This document shows, in pieces, positions 44,936 through 53,155 of a stretch of DNA of 64,000 nucleotides. The stretch covers positions 62,001-126,000 of the forward strand of contig JAFZYY010000030.1 of NCBI GenBank assembly GCA_017616015.1, in the 5' to 3' direction. Below the pieces are notes generated by a model. The model did not search any database. It saw nothing but the letters and a program-made list of their open reading frames with translations, and was not told where the DNA came from. A program made the position numbers and the translations under genes. Source of the stretch: Alphaproteobacteria bacterium (GTDB lineage Bacteria; Pseudomonadota; Alphaproteobacteria; CAAGCB01; CAG-977). How positions within the stretch are numbered: position 1 is the first letter of the stretch; the number at the start of each line of letters is the position of its first letter.

Positions 44936-45943
44936 TCAAATTTCGTCTTCTTCGGACAAACTGATAACGTCGTCACTCAATTTATCCGAAAAAGAATCAT
45001 CAAAAACAACATCGCCTATTTCCGCATCTTCGGCTTGAATAACATCTTCTTCATTCAATAATGTTTCTTCTTCTGACGCAACGCTTCTGTGATCGTCCAA
45101 ACGTGCGCTGAGCTTGCGAATCAATGTATCCAGCTGTTCCAATGTTTCGTAAGAAAGCACTAATTCTCCGCCGACGGCTTTCGGTTTAATTACGACGGAA
45201 ATTCCCAAAATACGAGACAATCCTTCGGCTAAAGAATCGCATTCTTCCTGTTTATCCGTTTTTTTAGCGACGGGACGTTTCTTTTTCGGCGCGGTCTGAG
45301 CCAGTTTTTCCGTCTGACGGACATTTAATCCTTTTTCAACGACAACCTGAGCCAAAGCTTCTGGATCTTTTGCCGCCAACAAAGCCCGCGCATGTCCTGA
45401 GGTCAGACGTCCCTCTTCCAAAAAGCCTTTTACCTTTTCGGGCAAGCCTAACAAACGGATTGTGTTTGCCACATGACTGCGGCTTTTTCCGACAGCCTGT
45501 GCCAATTCCTCCTGCGTATTGGCGAATTCTTCCATTAAACGGCGATAGCCTTCCGCTTCTTCTAGCGCATTCAAATCCTGACGCTGCAAGTTTTCAATCA
45601 AAGCGACTTCCAAGGCTTCTTTGTCCGTTAATGTTTTGACTAAAACGGGCACTTCCGTTAAACCGGCTAACTGGGAAGCCCGCCAACGACGTTCCCCGCC
45701 GACAATTTCATATTTGTCTGTAAAACCGTTTTTCAAACGAACGATCAGAGGCTGCAAAACGCCTTTGGTTCGAATAGATTCGACCAAATCGTTAATGGCG
45801 TCTTGATTAAAAACGTGACGCGGCTGGAACGGACTGGGTTCCAAATCAGACAACGGCACGGTTTTTATTCCCTGCGCATTTTGCGATGTTTCGCCTTCTC
45901 CCAACAAAGCGTTTAATCCGCGTCCGAGATTTTTAGCACTCAT
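44936..45943 (-). CDS. parB: Chromosome-partitioning protein ParB
   Basis: A 335-residue CTPase and parS-binding clamp. N-terminal box I LGRGLNALLG binds ParA; VPLSDLEPSPFQPRHVF and the CTP motif GGERRWRASQLAGL follow, then the helix-turn-helix TQEELAQAVGKSRSHVANTIRLLGLPEKV. The family C-terminal dimer domain is recognisable, but then comes a distinctive acidic tail of about 45 residues (runs of E/D, ending EEDEI), which is longer than I expect. It overlaps parA by 4 bases. parS candidates lie at 29328, 47357 and 47484. Confidence 0.97.
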   Translation of the reverse strand: MSAKNLGRGLNALLGEGETSQNAQGIKTVPLSDLEPSPFQPRHVFNQDAINDLVESIRTKGVLQPLIVRLKNGFTDKYEIVGGERRWRASQLAGLTEVPVLVKTLTDKEALEVALIENLQRQDLNALEEAEGYRRLMEEFANTQEELAQAVGKSRSHVANTIRLLGLPEKVKGFLEEGRLTSGHARALLAAKDPEALAQVVVEKGLNVRQTEKLAQTAPKKKRPVAKKTDKQEECDSLAEGLSRILGISVVIKPKAVGGELVLSYETLEQLDTLIRKLSARLDDHRSVASEEETLLNEEDVIQAEDAEIGDVVFDDSFSDKLSDDVISLSEEDEI

Positions 45944-46725
45944 TTTTTCGTCTCCTGTTTTAAAACTTCTCTGGCCAGACTGATATAAGCTTGCGCCCCT
46001 CTGCTTTTAAAATCGTACAATAAAATCGGTTTTCCGTGTGAAGGAGCCTCCGAAACGCGGACATTGCGGGGAATAACCGTTTCATAGACTTTGCTTCCGA
46101 AGTAATTGCGCACGTCCTGAGCGACGACTTCCGACAATCCGGTACGGCTGTCAAACATTGTTAAAACAATGCCTTGCAGATCCAAATCCGGATTAAAGTT
46201 CTTTTTTACACGATCAATTGTGTTCATCAAATCCGCCACACCTTCCAAAGCCAGATATTCGCATTGAACAGGAACGATGACGGATTTGGAAGCAACCAGC
46301 GCGTTCACCGTCAGCATACCGATTGTCGGCGGACAATCAATAAAGATATAATCGTAAGCCAATAAAGCCTTTTCGATGGCTTTTTTTAAAAAGAACTGCG
46401 GTAATTTCCGATGAGATAATTCAAAATCCGCTCCGGCCAAATCTTTGGAAGAAGCGACGACCGACAAATTAGGAATCTTTGTCCACACAATCGCCGAAGA
46501 AATATTTTCCTCTCCCATCAAAACCTGGTACATGTTTTTAGGGGCGTTTCTGTGATCCAGTCCCAAGCTGACCGTTGCGTTTCCCTGCGGATCCAAATCC
46601 AGCACCAGAACTTTTTTATTCACAGCCGCCAAAGCGGTTGCCAAATTGACAGCCGTTGTTGTTTTGCCGACGCCGCCTTTCTGATTGGAAACAGAGATTA
46701 CTTTCGGCTGTTGATTCAATTTCAT
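45940..46725 (-). CDS. parA: Chromosome-partitioning ATPase ParA
   Basis: A 261-residue Walker-type ATPase with the deviant Walker A KGGVGKTTT (Lys16 and Lys21), VLDLDPQGNAT and IFIDCPPTIGMLTVNAL. ParA gradients pull ParB-parS complexes apart. It overlaps rsmG by 4 bases at its start and parB by 4 at its end; the order rsmG-parA-parB is normal. Confidence 0.98.
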   Translation of the reverse strand: MKLNQQPKVISVSNQKGGVGKTTTAVNLATALAAVNKKVLVLDLDPQGNATVSLGLDHRNAPKNMYQVLMGEENISSAIVWTKIPNLSVVASSKDLAGADFELSHRKLPQFFLKKAIEKALLAYDYIFIDCPPTIGMLTVNALVASKSVIVPVQCEYLALEGVADLMNTIDRVKKNFNPDLDLQGIVLTMFDSRTGLSEVVAQDVRNYFGSKVYETVIPRNVRVSEAPSHGKPILLYDFKSRGAQAYISLAREVLKQETKK

Positions 46726-47345
46726 TTCTTTTTTACCTCTGACAGCTCAAGAATTATTCCGTCTTCGCTTGAAACGCTTTTTATTTTTTTGACGCCGCAT
46801 TTATATTTTTTCAGCGCCTGCGCCAATTCTTCCTCCGCTTTAGCGCCTTTCATAAACAGGCATCGTGTTCCCGGTTTAAAGAAAGGAAGGGCGTACCTGA
46901 TTAATTTATCCAAAGGCGCCAAAGCTCTGGCCGTAATCACATCGGCGCCAAAATTTTTCATTTGTTCAATCCGTTCGTTATGAACGACAGCTTTCAAAGC
47001 GCAAACTTCTATGACTTTATTCAAAAAGTCCGCTTTTTTTCCTTCACTTTCCGTTAAATGAAAAACGTACTTTTGTTCTGTATCCATCGCCGCCAAAACC
47101 AAAGCCGGAAAGCCGGCACCGCTGCCTAAATCCAAAACAACGCGATCCGAAGGCAAAAGATACCGGAATAACTGAGCGGAATCCAGAACATGCCTTGTCC
47201 AGACAACAGGAAGCGTCGAAGCTCCGATCAAATTCATTTTAGCCTGCTCCGCTTCCAATAAGTCAACATATTTATCAAGTTTTTCAATAGCTTGTTCTGA
47301 TAGATCCAACCGTTTAACAACTTGATTACGATCAGTGATAATCAT
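46722..47345 (-). CDS. rsmG: 16S rRNA 7-methylguanosine-527 methyltransferase RsmG (GidB)
   Basis: A 207-residue SAM methyltransferase with VLDLGSGAGFPALVLA as SAM motif I and VITARALAPLDKLIRYALPFFKPG. It methylates G527 of 16S rRNA; loss gives low-level streptomycin resistance. In most relatives mnmG stands just upstream; here that place holds 189 bp with two parS sites and then hslU, so this block has been cut. Confidence 0.96.
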   Translation of the reverse strand: MIITDRNQVVKRLDLSEQAIEKLDKYVDLLEAEQAKMNLIGASTLPVVWTRHVLDSAQLFRYLLPSDRVVLDLGSGAGFPALVLAAMDTEQKYVFHLTESEGKKADFLNKVIEVCALKAVVHNERIEQMKNFGADVITARALAPLDKLIRYALPFFKPGTRCLFMKGAKAEEELAQALKKYKCGVKKIKSVSSEDGIILELSEVKKK

Positions 47346-47356
47346 TTTCCGCCCTT

Positions 47357-47372
47357 TGTTTCACGTGAAACA
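47357..47372. other. parS centromere site 1 (perfect)
   Basis: TGTTTCACGTGAAACA is a perfect 16-bp palindrome identical to the classic parS consensus. It is 11 bases upstream of the rsmG-parA-parB operon start, so ParB bound here could also affect that operon's transcription. Confidence 0.95.
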
Positions 47373-47483
47373 TTTCGCTTACTTTTTTTCTTAAGATAGC
47401 TTTGATCCTCTGATAAATTCAAGCGGAAAATTTTATCATTTCTGTTTTATTATAAATGCCTTTTGTAAAAACATTCAAAAAAA

Positions 47484-47499
47484 TGTTTCACGTGAAACA
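47484..47499. other. parS centromere site 2 (perfect)
   Basis: A second perfect TGTTTCACGTGAAACA, 127 bp from the first (start to start), in the same intergenic region and 36 bases from the hslU stop. The AT-rich stretch between the two sites (47373-47483) has no gene. Confidence 0.95.
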
Positions 47500-47534
47500 A
47501 AAGACTTTCCGTAAACTTTTTGTTTTTCAAACGG

Positions 47535-48845
47535 TTACAGAATAAACTTTGACAAATCGGACGTTTTTGTCAGCGCCCCCACTTTTTCAATCACTTTTTC
47601 TTTTGTGATAATTTCCGTTTGTCCCTGACGTTCCGCGGCGGAAAAGGAAATATCTTCCAGCAGTTTTTCCAAGATCGTGTGCAAACGGCGCGCGCCGATA
47701 TTTTCGACGTTTTCATTGACTTCCGCCGCCAGAGCCGCGATTTCCCGGATTGCCTCGTCTTCAAATTCAAGCGTGAAGTTTTCCGTCTTCAACAATTCTT
47801 TATACTGCAAAATCAGGTTTGCTTCCGGTTCGCACAGGATTTTGTAGAAGTCCTCTTTCGTCAGCGGCTTCAGTTCAACGCGGATCGGCAAACGTCCCTG
47901 CAATTCGGGCAGCAGGTCGGACGGTTTGGAAATATGAAACGCGCCGGACGTGATAAACAGGATATGGTCTGTTTTGACCATACCGTGCTTTGTCGTCACC
48001 GTCGTTCCTTCTATCAGAGGTAGCAAGTCACGCTGAACGCCTTCGCGGGACACGTCTGGATTTTTACCTTCGCTTCTGCCGCAAATCTTGTCGAACTCGT
48101 CGATAAAAACGATACCGTTATTTTCAACGTTGGCAATAGCTTCCTGAATAACCTTGTCCTGTTCGATCAGGTTGTCGCTTTCTTCCGTAACCAAGACCTC
48201 ATAAGAATCCTTAACGGTCATTTTCTTTTTGCGGAAGGACATGCTTTTACCGCCCAACAAGTCGCCCAAGCTGATCATGCCCATTTGCGCTCCGGGCATT
48301 CCCGGAATATCAAACGTCGGCATGGAATTGTTCGGCGCTTCCTGTACCTCGATTTCGATTTCTTTGTCATCAAGAGCGCCTTCCCGCAACATTTTACGGA
48401 ACTTCTGACGCGTTTCCTCCGTCGCATTCAGTCCGACAAGCGCGTCAATCACGCGTTTTTCGGCGGCTTCTTCGGCCTTGACATGAACACTTTTACGCAT
48501 TTTTTTGCGTGTCATCGTAATCGAGATTTCCAACAAATCTCGGATAATGCTTTCAACGTCGCGCCCGACATAGCCGATTTCCGTAAATTTTGTTGCTTCG
48601 GTTTTAATAAAAGGAGCCTGCGCCAACTTTGCCAAACGACGGGCTATTTCCGTTTTTCCGACGCCGGTAGGCCCGATCATCAGAATGTTTTTGGGAACAA
48701 CCTCCTCTTTTAAAGCGGCGGGAAGCTGCTGTCTGCGCCAACGGTTGCGCAAAGCGATCGCGACGGCGCGCTTGGCTTCGGTTTGCCCGACGATATGCCT
48801 GTCCAGTTCGGAAACGATTTCACGCGGAGAAAAAAATGTATTCAT
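47535..48845 (-). CDS. hslU: HslU ATPase of the HslVU protease
   Basis: A 436-residue AAA+ unfoldase. [16 protein letters not shown], Walker [30 protein letters not shown] (pore loop), Walker [11 protein letters not shown], and the C-terminal [17 protein letters not shown] are intact. The hexamer feeds substrates into HslV. The frame is open to 48884, but ATG 48843-48845 overlaps the hslV stop (ATGA) and gives the family start [11 protein letters not shown]. Confidence 0.98.
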   Translation of the reverse strand: MNTFFSPREIVSELDRHIVGQTEAKRAVAIALRNRWRRQQLPAALKEEVVPKNILMIGPTGVGKTEIARRLAKLAQAPFIKTEATKFTEIGYVGRDVESIIRDLLEISITMTRKKMRKSVHVKAEEAAEKRVIDALVGLNATEETRQKFRKMLREGALDDKEIEIEVQEAPNNSMPTFDIPGMPGAQMGMISLGDLLGGKSMSFRKKKMTVKDSYEVLVTEESDNLIEQDKVIQEAIANVENNGIVFIDEFDKICGRSEGKNPDVSREGVQRDLLPLIEGTTVTTKHGMVKTDHILFITSGAFHISKPSDLLPELQGRLPIRVELKPLTKEDFYKILCEPEANLILQYKELLKTENFTLEFEDEAIREIAALAAEVNENVENIGARRLHTILEKLLEDISFSAAERQGQTEIITKEKVIEKVGALTKTSDLSKFIL

Positions 48846-49384
48846 AGCTGTTCCATAACAATGTTGTGATTGGTGTAAATGCAAATATCGGCAGCAATAT
48901 CCATTGCTTTTTTAACGATGTTTTCGGCGGACATATCCGTGTCAATCAAAGCCAGCGCCGCCGCCTGAGCGAAAGAACCGCCGGATCCGATACCGATTAA
49001 GCCGTGCTGAGGTTCCAGAACATCGCCGTTTCCGGTCAGAACAAGCGTTGTTTCCTTGTCGGCCACGATCATCATCGCTTCCAGCTTTCTCAAATAGCGG
49101 TCGGTACGCCAGTCTTTTGCCAGTTCCACACAGGCGCGCGTCAGCTGACCGGAGAATTTTTCGATTTTTTCCTCCAGTCGTTCGAACAACGTGAAAGCGT
49201 CTGCGGTCGCGCCCGCAAAACCGGCGATGATTGAACCGTTGCCCAGCCGGCGTACTTTGCGCGCGTTGCTTTTTAAAACCGTATTGCCGAACGTCACTTG
49301 CCCGTCACCGGCAATGACGACGGAATCGTTTTTGCGAACGCACAGAATTGTCGTTCCCCTTAAAGACGGCGTTTGATTGTCCAT
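48842..49384 (-). CDS. hslV: HslV peptidase subunit
   Basis: A 180-residue N-terminal nucleophile threonine protease. After a ten-residue propeptide the catalytic Thr11 follows in [41 protein letters not shown] and [15 protein letters not shown] are family motifs. It forms the dodecameric chamber of HslVU. It is divergent from hisB across 85 bp. Confidence 0.98.
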   Translation of the reverse strand: MDNQTPSLRGTTILCVRKNDSVVIAGDGQVTFGNTVLKSNARKVRRLGNGSIIAGFAGATADAFTLFERLEEKIEKFSGQLTRACVELAKDWRTDRYLRKLEAMMIVADKETTLVLTGNGDVLEPQHGLIGIGSGGSFAQAAALALIDTDMSAENIVKKAMDIAADICIYTNHNIVMEQL

Positions 49385-49469
49385 GAGATTCTCCTTATCG
49401 CTTGCATAAAAGTAAATCTGCGTTAAAGTGATTTAAAACAGATTATCGTGAAAAGGAAGAAAAAAAACA

Positions 49470-50057
49470 ATGCGTCAAGCTCAAATAGAACGAAAGACTA
49501 CAGAAACGCAAATTTCCGTTTCAGTAATTTTGGACGGAGAAGGAAAATACGACATTCACACGGGGTGCGGCTTTTTTGATCACATGCTGGAACAGCTTTC
49601 GCGTCACAGCCTCATCGATCTGACAATCAAAGCTACCGGAGACCTGCACGTTGACGCGCATCATCTGGTCGAAGACACGGGAATTGCGCTGGGCAACGCC
49701 TTAGCGCAGGCGCTGGGGGACAAGAAAGGATTGAACAGATACGGCTCGGCGTGTATTCCGATGGACGAAGCCCTGACCCGCTGCGTATTGGATTTAAGCG
49801 GCCGGACGGCTTTTGTCTGGCACGTTGCCTTTCCGACGGAAAAAGTCGGGGAGCTTGACACCGAAGTGTTCAAAGAGTTTTTCGCCGCCGTTGCCGATAA
49901 CCTGAAAGCGGCAATTCATATCGGAAACATTTACGGCGACAACTCGCACCACATTGCGGAATCGTGCTTTAAAGCGTTTGCCAGAGCGCTGCGTCATGCG
50001 ACCGAAATCGATCCGAGAGCGGCCGACATCACGCCCAGCACGAAAGGAGCCTTATAA
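49470..50057 (+). CDS. hisB: Imidazoleglycerol-phosphate dehydratase HisB
   Basis: A 195-residue monofunctional enzyme of histidine synthesis. Metal-binding histidine motifs: [46 protein letters not shown]. No phosphatase domain is fused. hisHAF, which often follow in alphaproteobacteria, are absent; instead the stop overlaps (TAATG) an anchored flavodoxin-like gene. Confidence 0.97.
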   Translation: MRQAQIERKTTETQISVSVILDGEGKYDIHTGCGFFDHMLEQLSRHSLIDLTIKATGDLHVDAHHLVEDTGIALGNALAQALGDKKGLNRYGSACIPMDEALTRCVLDLSGRTAFVWHVAFPTEKVGELDTEVFKEFFAAVADNLKAAIHIGNIYGDNSHHIAESCFKAFARALRHATEIDPRAADITPSTKGAL

Positions 50058-50668
50058 TGAAATACATTTTAGGGATTATTGTTGCGCTTATCGTTATCGG
50101 CGCCATCGCCGGTTTGATTCATTTGTACCGCGTTTCGAGAAAGAACAAAAAAGAAATGGCGCAGTATACCGGCAAATCGGCTGAAGTGACAAACAGCCTC
50201 GGCAAAGTTCTTGTCGTTTATTATTCGCTGACGGGACGCACGAAAGGAATTGCCGAAAGAATTGCCGCCAAAACAGGCGCAGATTTGTTTGAAATTAAAA
50301 CCAAAGAACAATATCCGGGCGGCGTAAAGCTTTACACGACATCGAAAAAAGAAATCAAAACAAAACAGTATCCGGCTGTTGAATCTTTTCCGGACACAGC
50401 GGCTTACGACGTTATTTTTGTCGGCGCGCCGGCGTGGTGGTTTACGGTTGCTCCGCCCGTTTTTACCGTTTTGGAAAAAGTTGATTTTCTGGGCAAAAAA
50501 GTCGTGCCGTTTTCGACGCAGGAAAGCGTTGTTGGCACATTTTTCGAAGATTTTGCCGCCGCCGCGAAAAACGCGCGGATATTGCAACACGAATCCTTTA
50601 ATAACATGGGCAAAAAATACGACGAACAGCTTGATGCCAAAATCGCCGATTGGATCAACGGATTATAA
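50057..50668 (+). CDS. Membrane-anchored flavodoxin-like protein, copy 1
   Basis: A 203-residue protein with an N-terminal membrane helix (about 4-23) and a short linker, then a flavodoxin-fold domain: VVYYSLTGRTKGIAERIA has the FMN-phosphate loop (Ser57-Thr63), and YDVIFVGAPAWWFTVAPPVFTVLE with VVPFSTQ gives the isoalloxazine region. The fold should face the cytoplasm or periplasm depending on insertion; with the positive RVSRKNKK after the helix I favour the cytoplasm. It would carry electrons or reduce quinones, partner unknown. It is coupled to hisB and duplicated directly downstream. Confidence 0.85.
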   Translation: MKYILGIIVALIVIGAIAGLIHLYRVSRKNKKEMAQYTGKSAEVTNSLGKVLVVYYSLTGRTKGIAERIAAKTGADLFEIKTKEQYPGGVKLYTTSKKEIKTKQYPAVESFPDTAAYDVIFVGAPAWWFTVAPPVFTVLEKVDFLGKKVVPFSTQESVVGTFFEDFAAAAKNARILQHESFNNMGKKYDEQLDAKIADWINGL

Positions 50669-50675
50669 AACAAAT

Positions 50676-50705
50676 AAAAAAGCCGGAGAAATCTCCGGCT
50701 TTTTT
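50676..50705 (+). terminator. Intrinsic terminator after flavodoxin-like copy 1
   Basis: AGCCGGAGA/TCTCCGGCT (50681-50700), a 9-bp perfect stem with AA loop core, followed by six T. The same hairpin recurs after copy 2, so it was part of the duplicated unit. Confidence 0.9.
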
Positions 50706-50749
50706 GATACGGACAAAAAGTTACACCTGGCATAAAAGGAGCTTTACAG

Positions 50750-51361
50750 ATGAAATACGTTTTAGGAATTATCCTTACGATTATCGTGATTGGCGGCATT
50801 GCCGGCCTGCTTCACCTTTACCGCGTATCCGCCAAAAACAAAAAAGAAATGGCACAGTATGCCGATAAATCCGCCGAAGTGACGAACAACCTCGGCAAAG
50901 TGCTGGTCGTTTATTATTCTCTGACCGGACACACGAAAGACATTGCGGAAAAAATCGCCGCCAAAACAAATGCGGATCTGTTTGAAATCAAAACAAAAGA
51001 ACCTTATCCGACCGGCGCGAAATTGTACACGATGGCAAAGAAAGAAATCAAAAACAAGCAGTATCCCGCCATAGAAGCCGTGCCGAATGTTACCGATTAC
51101 GATGTGATTTTTGTCGGCGCGCCTGTTTGGTGGTACACGATGGCGCCGCCTCTCTTTACCGTCTTGGAACAAGTTGATTTTCAGGGCAAAAAAGTCGTGC
51201 CTTTTTCGACGCAGGGAAGCAATATCGGCAAATTCTTTGAAGATTTTGCCGCAACCGCGAAAAACGCCACTGTTTTACAGCGTGCGGACTTTAACAATAT
51301 GGACAAGAAATACGACAAACAAGTTGAAGCCAAAATCGCCGATTGGATCAACGGGTTATAA
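50750..51361 (+). CDS. Membrane-anchored flavodoxin-like protein, copy 2
   Basis: A 203-residue paralog, same length as copy 1 with no insertion or deletion, and with very similar sequence throughout: membrane helix (4-23), VVYYSLTGHTKDIAEKIA and YDVIFVGAPVWWYTMAPPLFTVLE. The ribosome binding site AAAGGAGC and the following terminator are also shared, so the duplication covered RBS to terminator. Copy 2 has lost the translational coupling to hisB and needs its own promoter or read-through past the first terminator. Confidence 0.85.
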   Translation: MKYVLGIILTIIVIGGIAGLLHLYRVSAKNKKEMAQYADKSAEVTNNLGKVLVVYYSLTGHTKDIAEKIAAKTNADLFEIKTKEPYPTGAKLYTMAKKEIKNKQYPAIEAVPNVTDYDVIFVGAPVWWYTMAPPLFTVLEQVDFQGKKVVPFSTQGSNIGKFFEDFAATAKNATVLQRADFNNMDKKYDKQVEAKIADWINGL

Positions 51362-51369
51362 AACAACGA

Positions 51370-51397
51370 AAAAGCCGGAGAAATCTCCGGCTTTTTT
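51370..51397 (+). terminator. Intrinsic terminator after flavodoxin-like copy 2
   Basis: AGCCGGAGA/TCTCCGGCT (51373-51392), identical to the hairpin behind copy 1, followed by T-run. It lies just before the stop of the convergent lipoprotein gene. Confidence 0.9.
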
Positions 51398-51402
51398 GGG
51401 GT

Positions 51403-52248
51403 TTATTTTACATGTTTGAATTTCAGAACTGTTTTTGTTCCTCTTAATGATTCATAGGAATAATTCCCGACGTACTCGAACAAACCGTCGCGAATAACGT
51501 CTCCATCTATTTTATCTGCATCATCTTTATTTTTGATAACAAAATAAGTATCTTCTCCGTTAGACGTAACCAACATTCCATCTTCAGTAACTTGCCGGAT
51601 AGAAAAATTGCCTATAAATAAACAATCTTTTTTCTTCCTTTCCTGAGGATTAAACCCTCCACCAATTTCAACAGGATTTGGGATTATGTTTTTTGACGTA
51701 AACGGGATACAAAATGGTTTCCCGTATTTTTTAATAACGCCATCATTTAATTCAGCCACTGTTTTTTCTATTTCCTGTTTAGCTTTTCGTTCTTTTTCAG
51801 CAGCTTCCTTTTTAACGGCTTCTTTCTTAGCGATAGCCTTTTTACGTTCTTTTTCAGCATTACTTTTATATACGTCTTCGGTAACTGTACACTTTTCCAA
51901 TGTAGTTGCAGGCAGTCGAACTAAATAACGACCTGAATCAGATACTAAATATCTGTCATCACCTTTTTTAGCAACAATATGATATGGCGTTTTTGTATCG
52001 ATTTCAGAAAGATTGGGACCTAACATAACAATAATGTTTTTTTCCGTCTCACCTAAAGATGAAAAGAATCTGACACCTTTGCACTGCTTATTAAAATCTT
52101 CATTTGATTCCAAATAACCACTATTTAAGCTCTGTACATTACTCTTTGTAAAATATCTCGTTTCATATGGTTCTGTCATTCGCGGAATAAAAGAACACCC
52201 TGTAACCAATGTTAAAATAACAGGAATAGCAAATTTTTGAATTTTCAT
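51403..52248 (-). CDS. Putative lipoprotein with charged coiled-coil segment
   Basis: A 281-residue protein with a lipoprotein signal MKIQKFAIPVILTLVTGC (Cys18). The N-terminal part of the mature protein and the C-terminal part look like two small beta-rich domains (YRYLVSDSGRYLVRLPA and NYSYESLRG-type strands) joined by a Lys/Glu/Ala-rich helix (about 125-165). I recognise no family. It is rather AT-rich compared with the neighbouring housekeeping genes, which suggests acquisition. It is divergent from an XRE regulator across 120 bp containing inverted ACACAT repeats, so that regulator may control it. Confidence 0.7.
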   Translation of the reverse strand: MKIQKFAIPVILTLVTGCSFIPRMTEPYETRYFTKSNVQSLNSGYLESNEDFNKQCKGVRFFSSLGETEKNIIVMLGPNLSEIDTKTPYHIVAKKGDDRYLVSDSGRYLVRLPATTLEKCTVTEDVYKSNAEKERKKAIAKKEAVKKEAAEKERKAKQEIEKTVAELNDGVIKKYGKPFCIPFTSKNIIPNPVEIGGGFNPQERKKKDCLFIGNFSIRQVTEDGMLVTSNGEDTYFVIKNKDDADKIDGDVIRDGLFEYVGNYSYESLRGTKTVLKFKHVK

Positions 52249-52276
52249 ATTTCACTCCATAAAAAAGACAATATAA

Positions 52277-52322
52277 ACACATTATAATATGTGTATTGGC
52301 TTTATCAATAAAAAATACACAT
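52277..52322. promoter_or_regulatory. Inverted ACACAT repeats between lipoprotein and XRE gene
   Basis: ACACAT (52277-52282), ATGTGTATT (52289-52297) and AATACACAT (52314-52322) form nested inverted repeats; the last two are a perfect 9-bp pair. A TATAAT hexamer lies between the first two half-sites and could be a -10 element. The arrangement suits an operator for the XRE-type protein encoded 47 bases downstream. Confidence 0.45.
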
Positions 52323-52368
52323 TTTAACAGGTTGTCAGAATCCACATTAAAATAGGAAACTGTCAGCT

Positions 52369-52713
52369 ATGGATAAAAATGAAATTTTAAAAGATATCGG
52401 CCGGAAAATAGCTCTTTTCAGAAAGCAGAAAGGGCTGAATCAATTTGACCTGGCGGCAGAATCCGGAAAAATGGTCAATACGATTTCCAACATTGAACGT
52501 GGACTGGCAGATCCGAGGCTGTCGACATTATTGGCAATAATGGACGCTTTACAAATTTCCTTTGCGGATTTAACCGAAGAACGTACATATGCCAAAGCAT
52601 TAAATATCAATTTAATCCGCATTATCGATCGTTTGCAAAATTGCGATGAAAAAACACTGTCTTTAATTACCAAACAAATTGATATTTCTTTAGAATTAAA
52701 AAAATCAAATTAA
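52369..52713 (+). CDS. XRE-family HTH transcriptional regulator
   Basis: A 114-residue protein. Residues about 10-65 are a Cro/C1-type helix-turn-helix: IALFRKQKGLNQFDLAAESG, then MVNTISNIERGLADPRLSTLLAIMDAL. The C-terminal third (about 80-110) is helical and could dimerise. Small regulators like this often control a neighbouring gene pair; the divergent lipoprotein is the natural candidate. No phage or toxin gene is adjacent. A terminator follows the stop. Confidence 0.85.
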   Translation: MDKNEILKDIGRKIALFRKQKGLNQFDLAAESGKMVNTISNIERGLADPRLSTLLAIMDALQISFADLTEERTYAKALNINLIRIIDRLQNCDEKTLSLITKQIDISLELKKSN

Positions 52714-52717
52714 CATT

Positions 52718-52733
52718 TGTTTCCCGTGAAACA
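52718..52733. other. Degenerate parS-like site
   Basis: TGTTTCCCGTGAAACA matches the parS palindrome at 15 of 16 positions, but the change (A to C) lies in the conserved core CACGTG and may stop ParB binding. It stands 4 bases after the XRE stop codon and touches its terminator. Confidence 0.4.
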
Positions 52734-52760
52734 AGGGCGGGAAATCCCGCCCTTGTTTTT
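52733..52760 (+). terminator. Intrinsic terminator after the XRE gene
   Basis: AAGGGCGGGA/TCCCGCCCTT (52733-52754) is a long GC-rich stem with a tight loop followed by GTTTTT. Confidence 0.8.
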
Positions 52761-52768
52761 CCGATTTT

Positions 52769-53005
52769 TCAGATCAGTCCCAATTCCTGCGCTTTGACGA
52801 CTGCGGCCGTCCGCGTTTTAACTCTCAGCCGCAGAAAAATGCCGGAAACGTGCAATTTAATCGTCGAAACGGATAATTTCATCGCCTGCGCGATTTCTTT
52901 GTTCAATAACCCTTTTGCCAGATGCTTCAACACTTCTTTTTGTTTGAAAGTCAGACAAACCTTACTATAATTAAGGCTGTTATCGGATATTTTCTTTTTG
53001 CTCAT
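52769..53005 (-). CDS. Small LuxR/GerE-type HTH protein
   Basis: A 78-residue protein that is essentially only a GerE helix-turn-helix: LTFKQKEVLKHLAKGLLNKEIAQAMKLSVSTIKLHVSGIFLRLRVKTRTAAVVKAQELGLI matches the family (TxxExxVLxxxAxGxxNKEIAxxLxxSxxTVKxHxxxIxxKLxVxxRxxA) closely. There is no receiver or sensor domain. Such minimal proteins can act alone or be the remains of a two-component response regulator. Its upstream region has a palindrome at 53037-53058 and is very AT-rich. Confidence 0.8.
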   Translation of the reverse strand: MSKKKISDNSLNYSKVCLTFKQKEVLKHLAKGLLNKEIAQAMKLSVSTIKLHVSGIFLRLRVKTRTAAVVKAQELGLI

Positions 53006-53036
53006 TTTTCAGACCTCCGGTTATACAATTAAAAGT

Positions 53037-53058
53037 AGTATATATTATTTAATATACT
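53037..53058. promoter_or_regulatory. AT-rich inverted repeat upstream of the LuxR-type gene
   Basis: AGTATAT and ATATACT (7-bp arms) flank 8 bases at 32-53 bases before the LuxR-type start. This could be its own operator; AT-rich arms make chance a real alternative. Confidence 0.3.
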
Positions 53059-53126
53059 TTATTTGGTATATACGACCGGATAGCCCTTGTCCATATAGCC
53101 TTTTGACCTGATATTGCCGGATATGC

Positions 53127-53152
53127 GAAAAAAGCTCCTTCCGGAGCTTTTT
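53127..53152 (-). terminator. Intrinsic terminator after the dehydrogenase gene
   Basis: AAAGCTCC/GGAGCTTT (53131-53150) with TTCC loop, flanked by A- and T-runs, 4 bases past the stop on the minus strand. Confidence 0.85.
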
Positions 53153-53155
53153 CCT

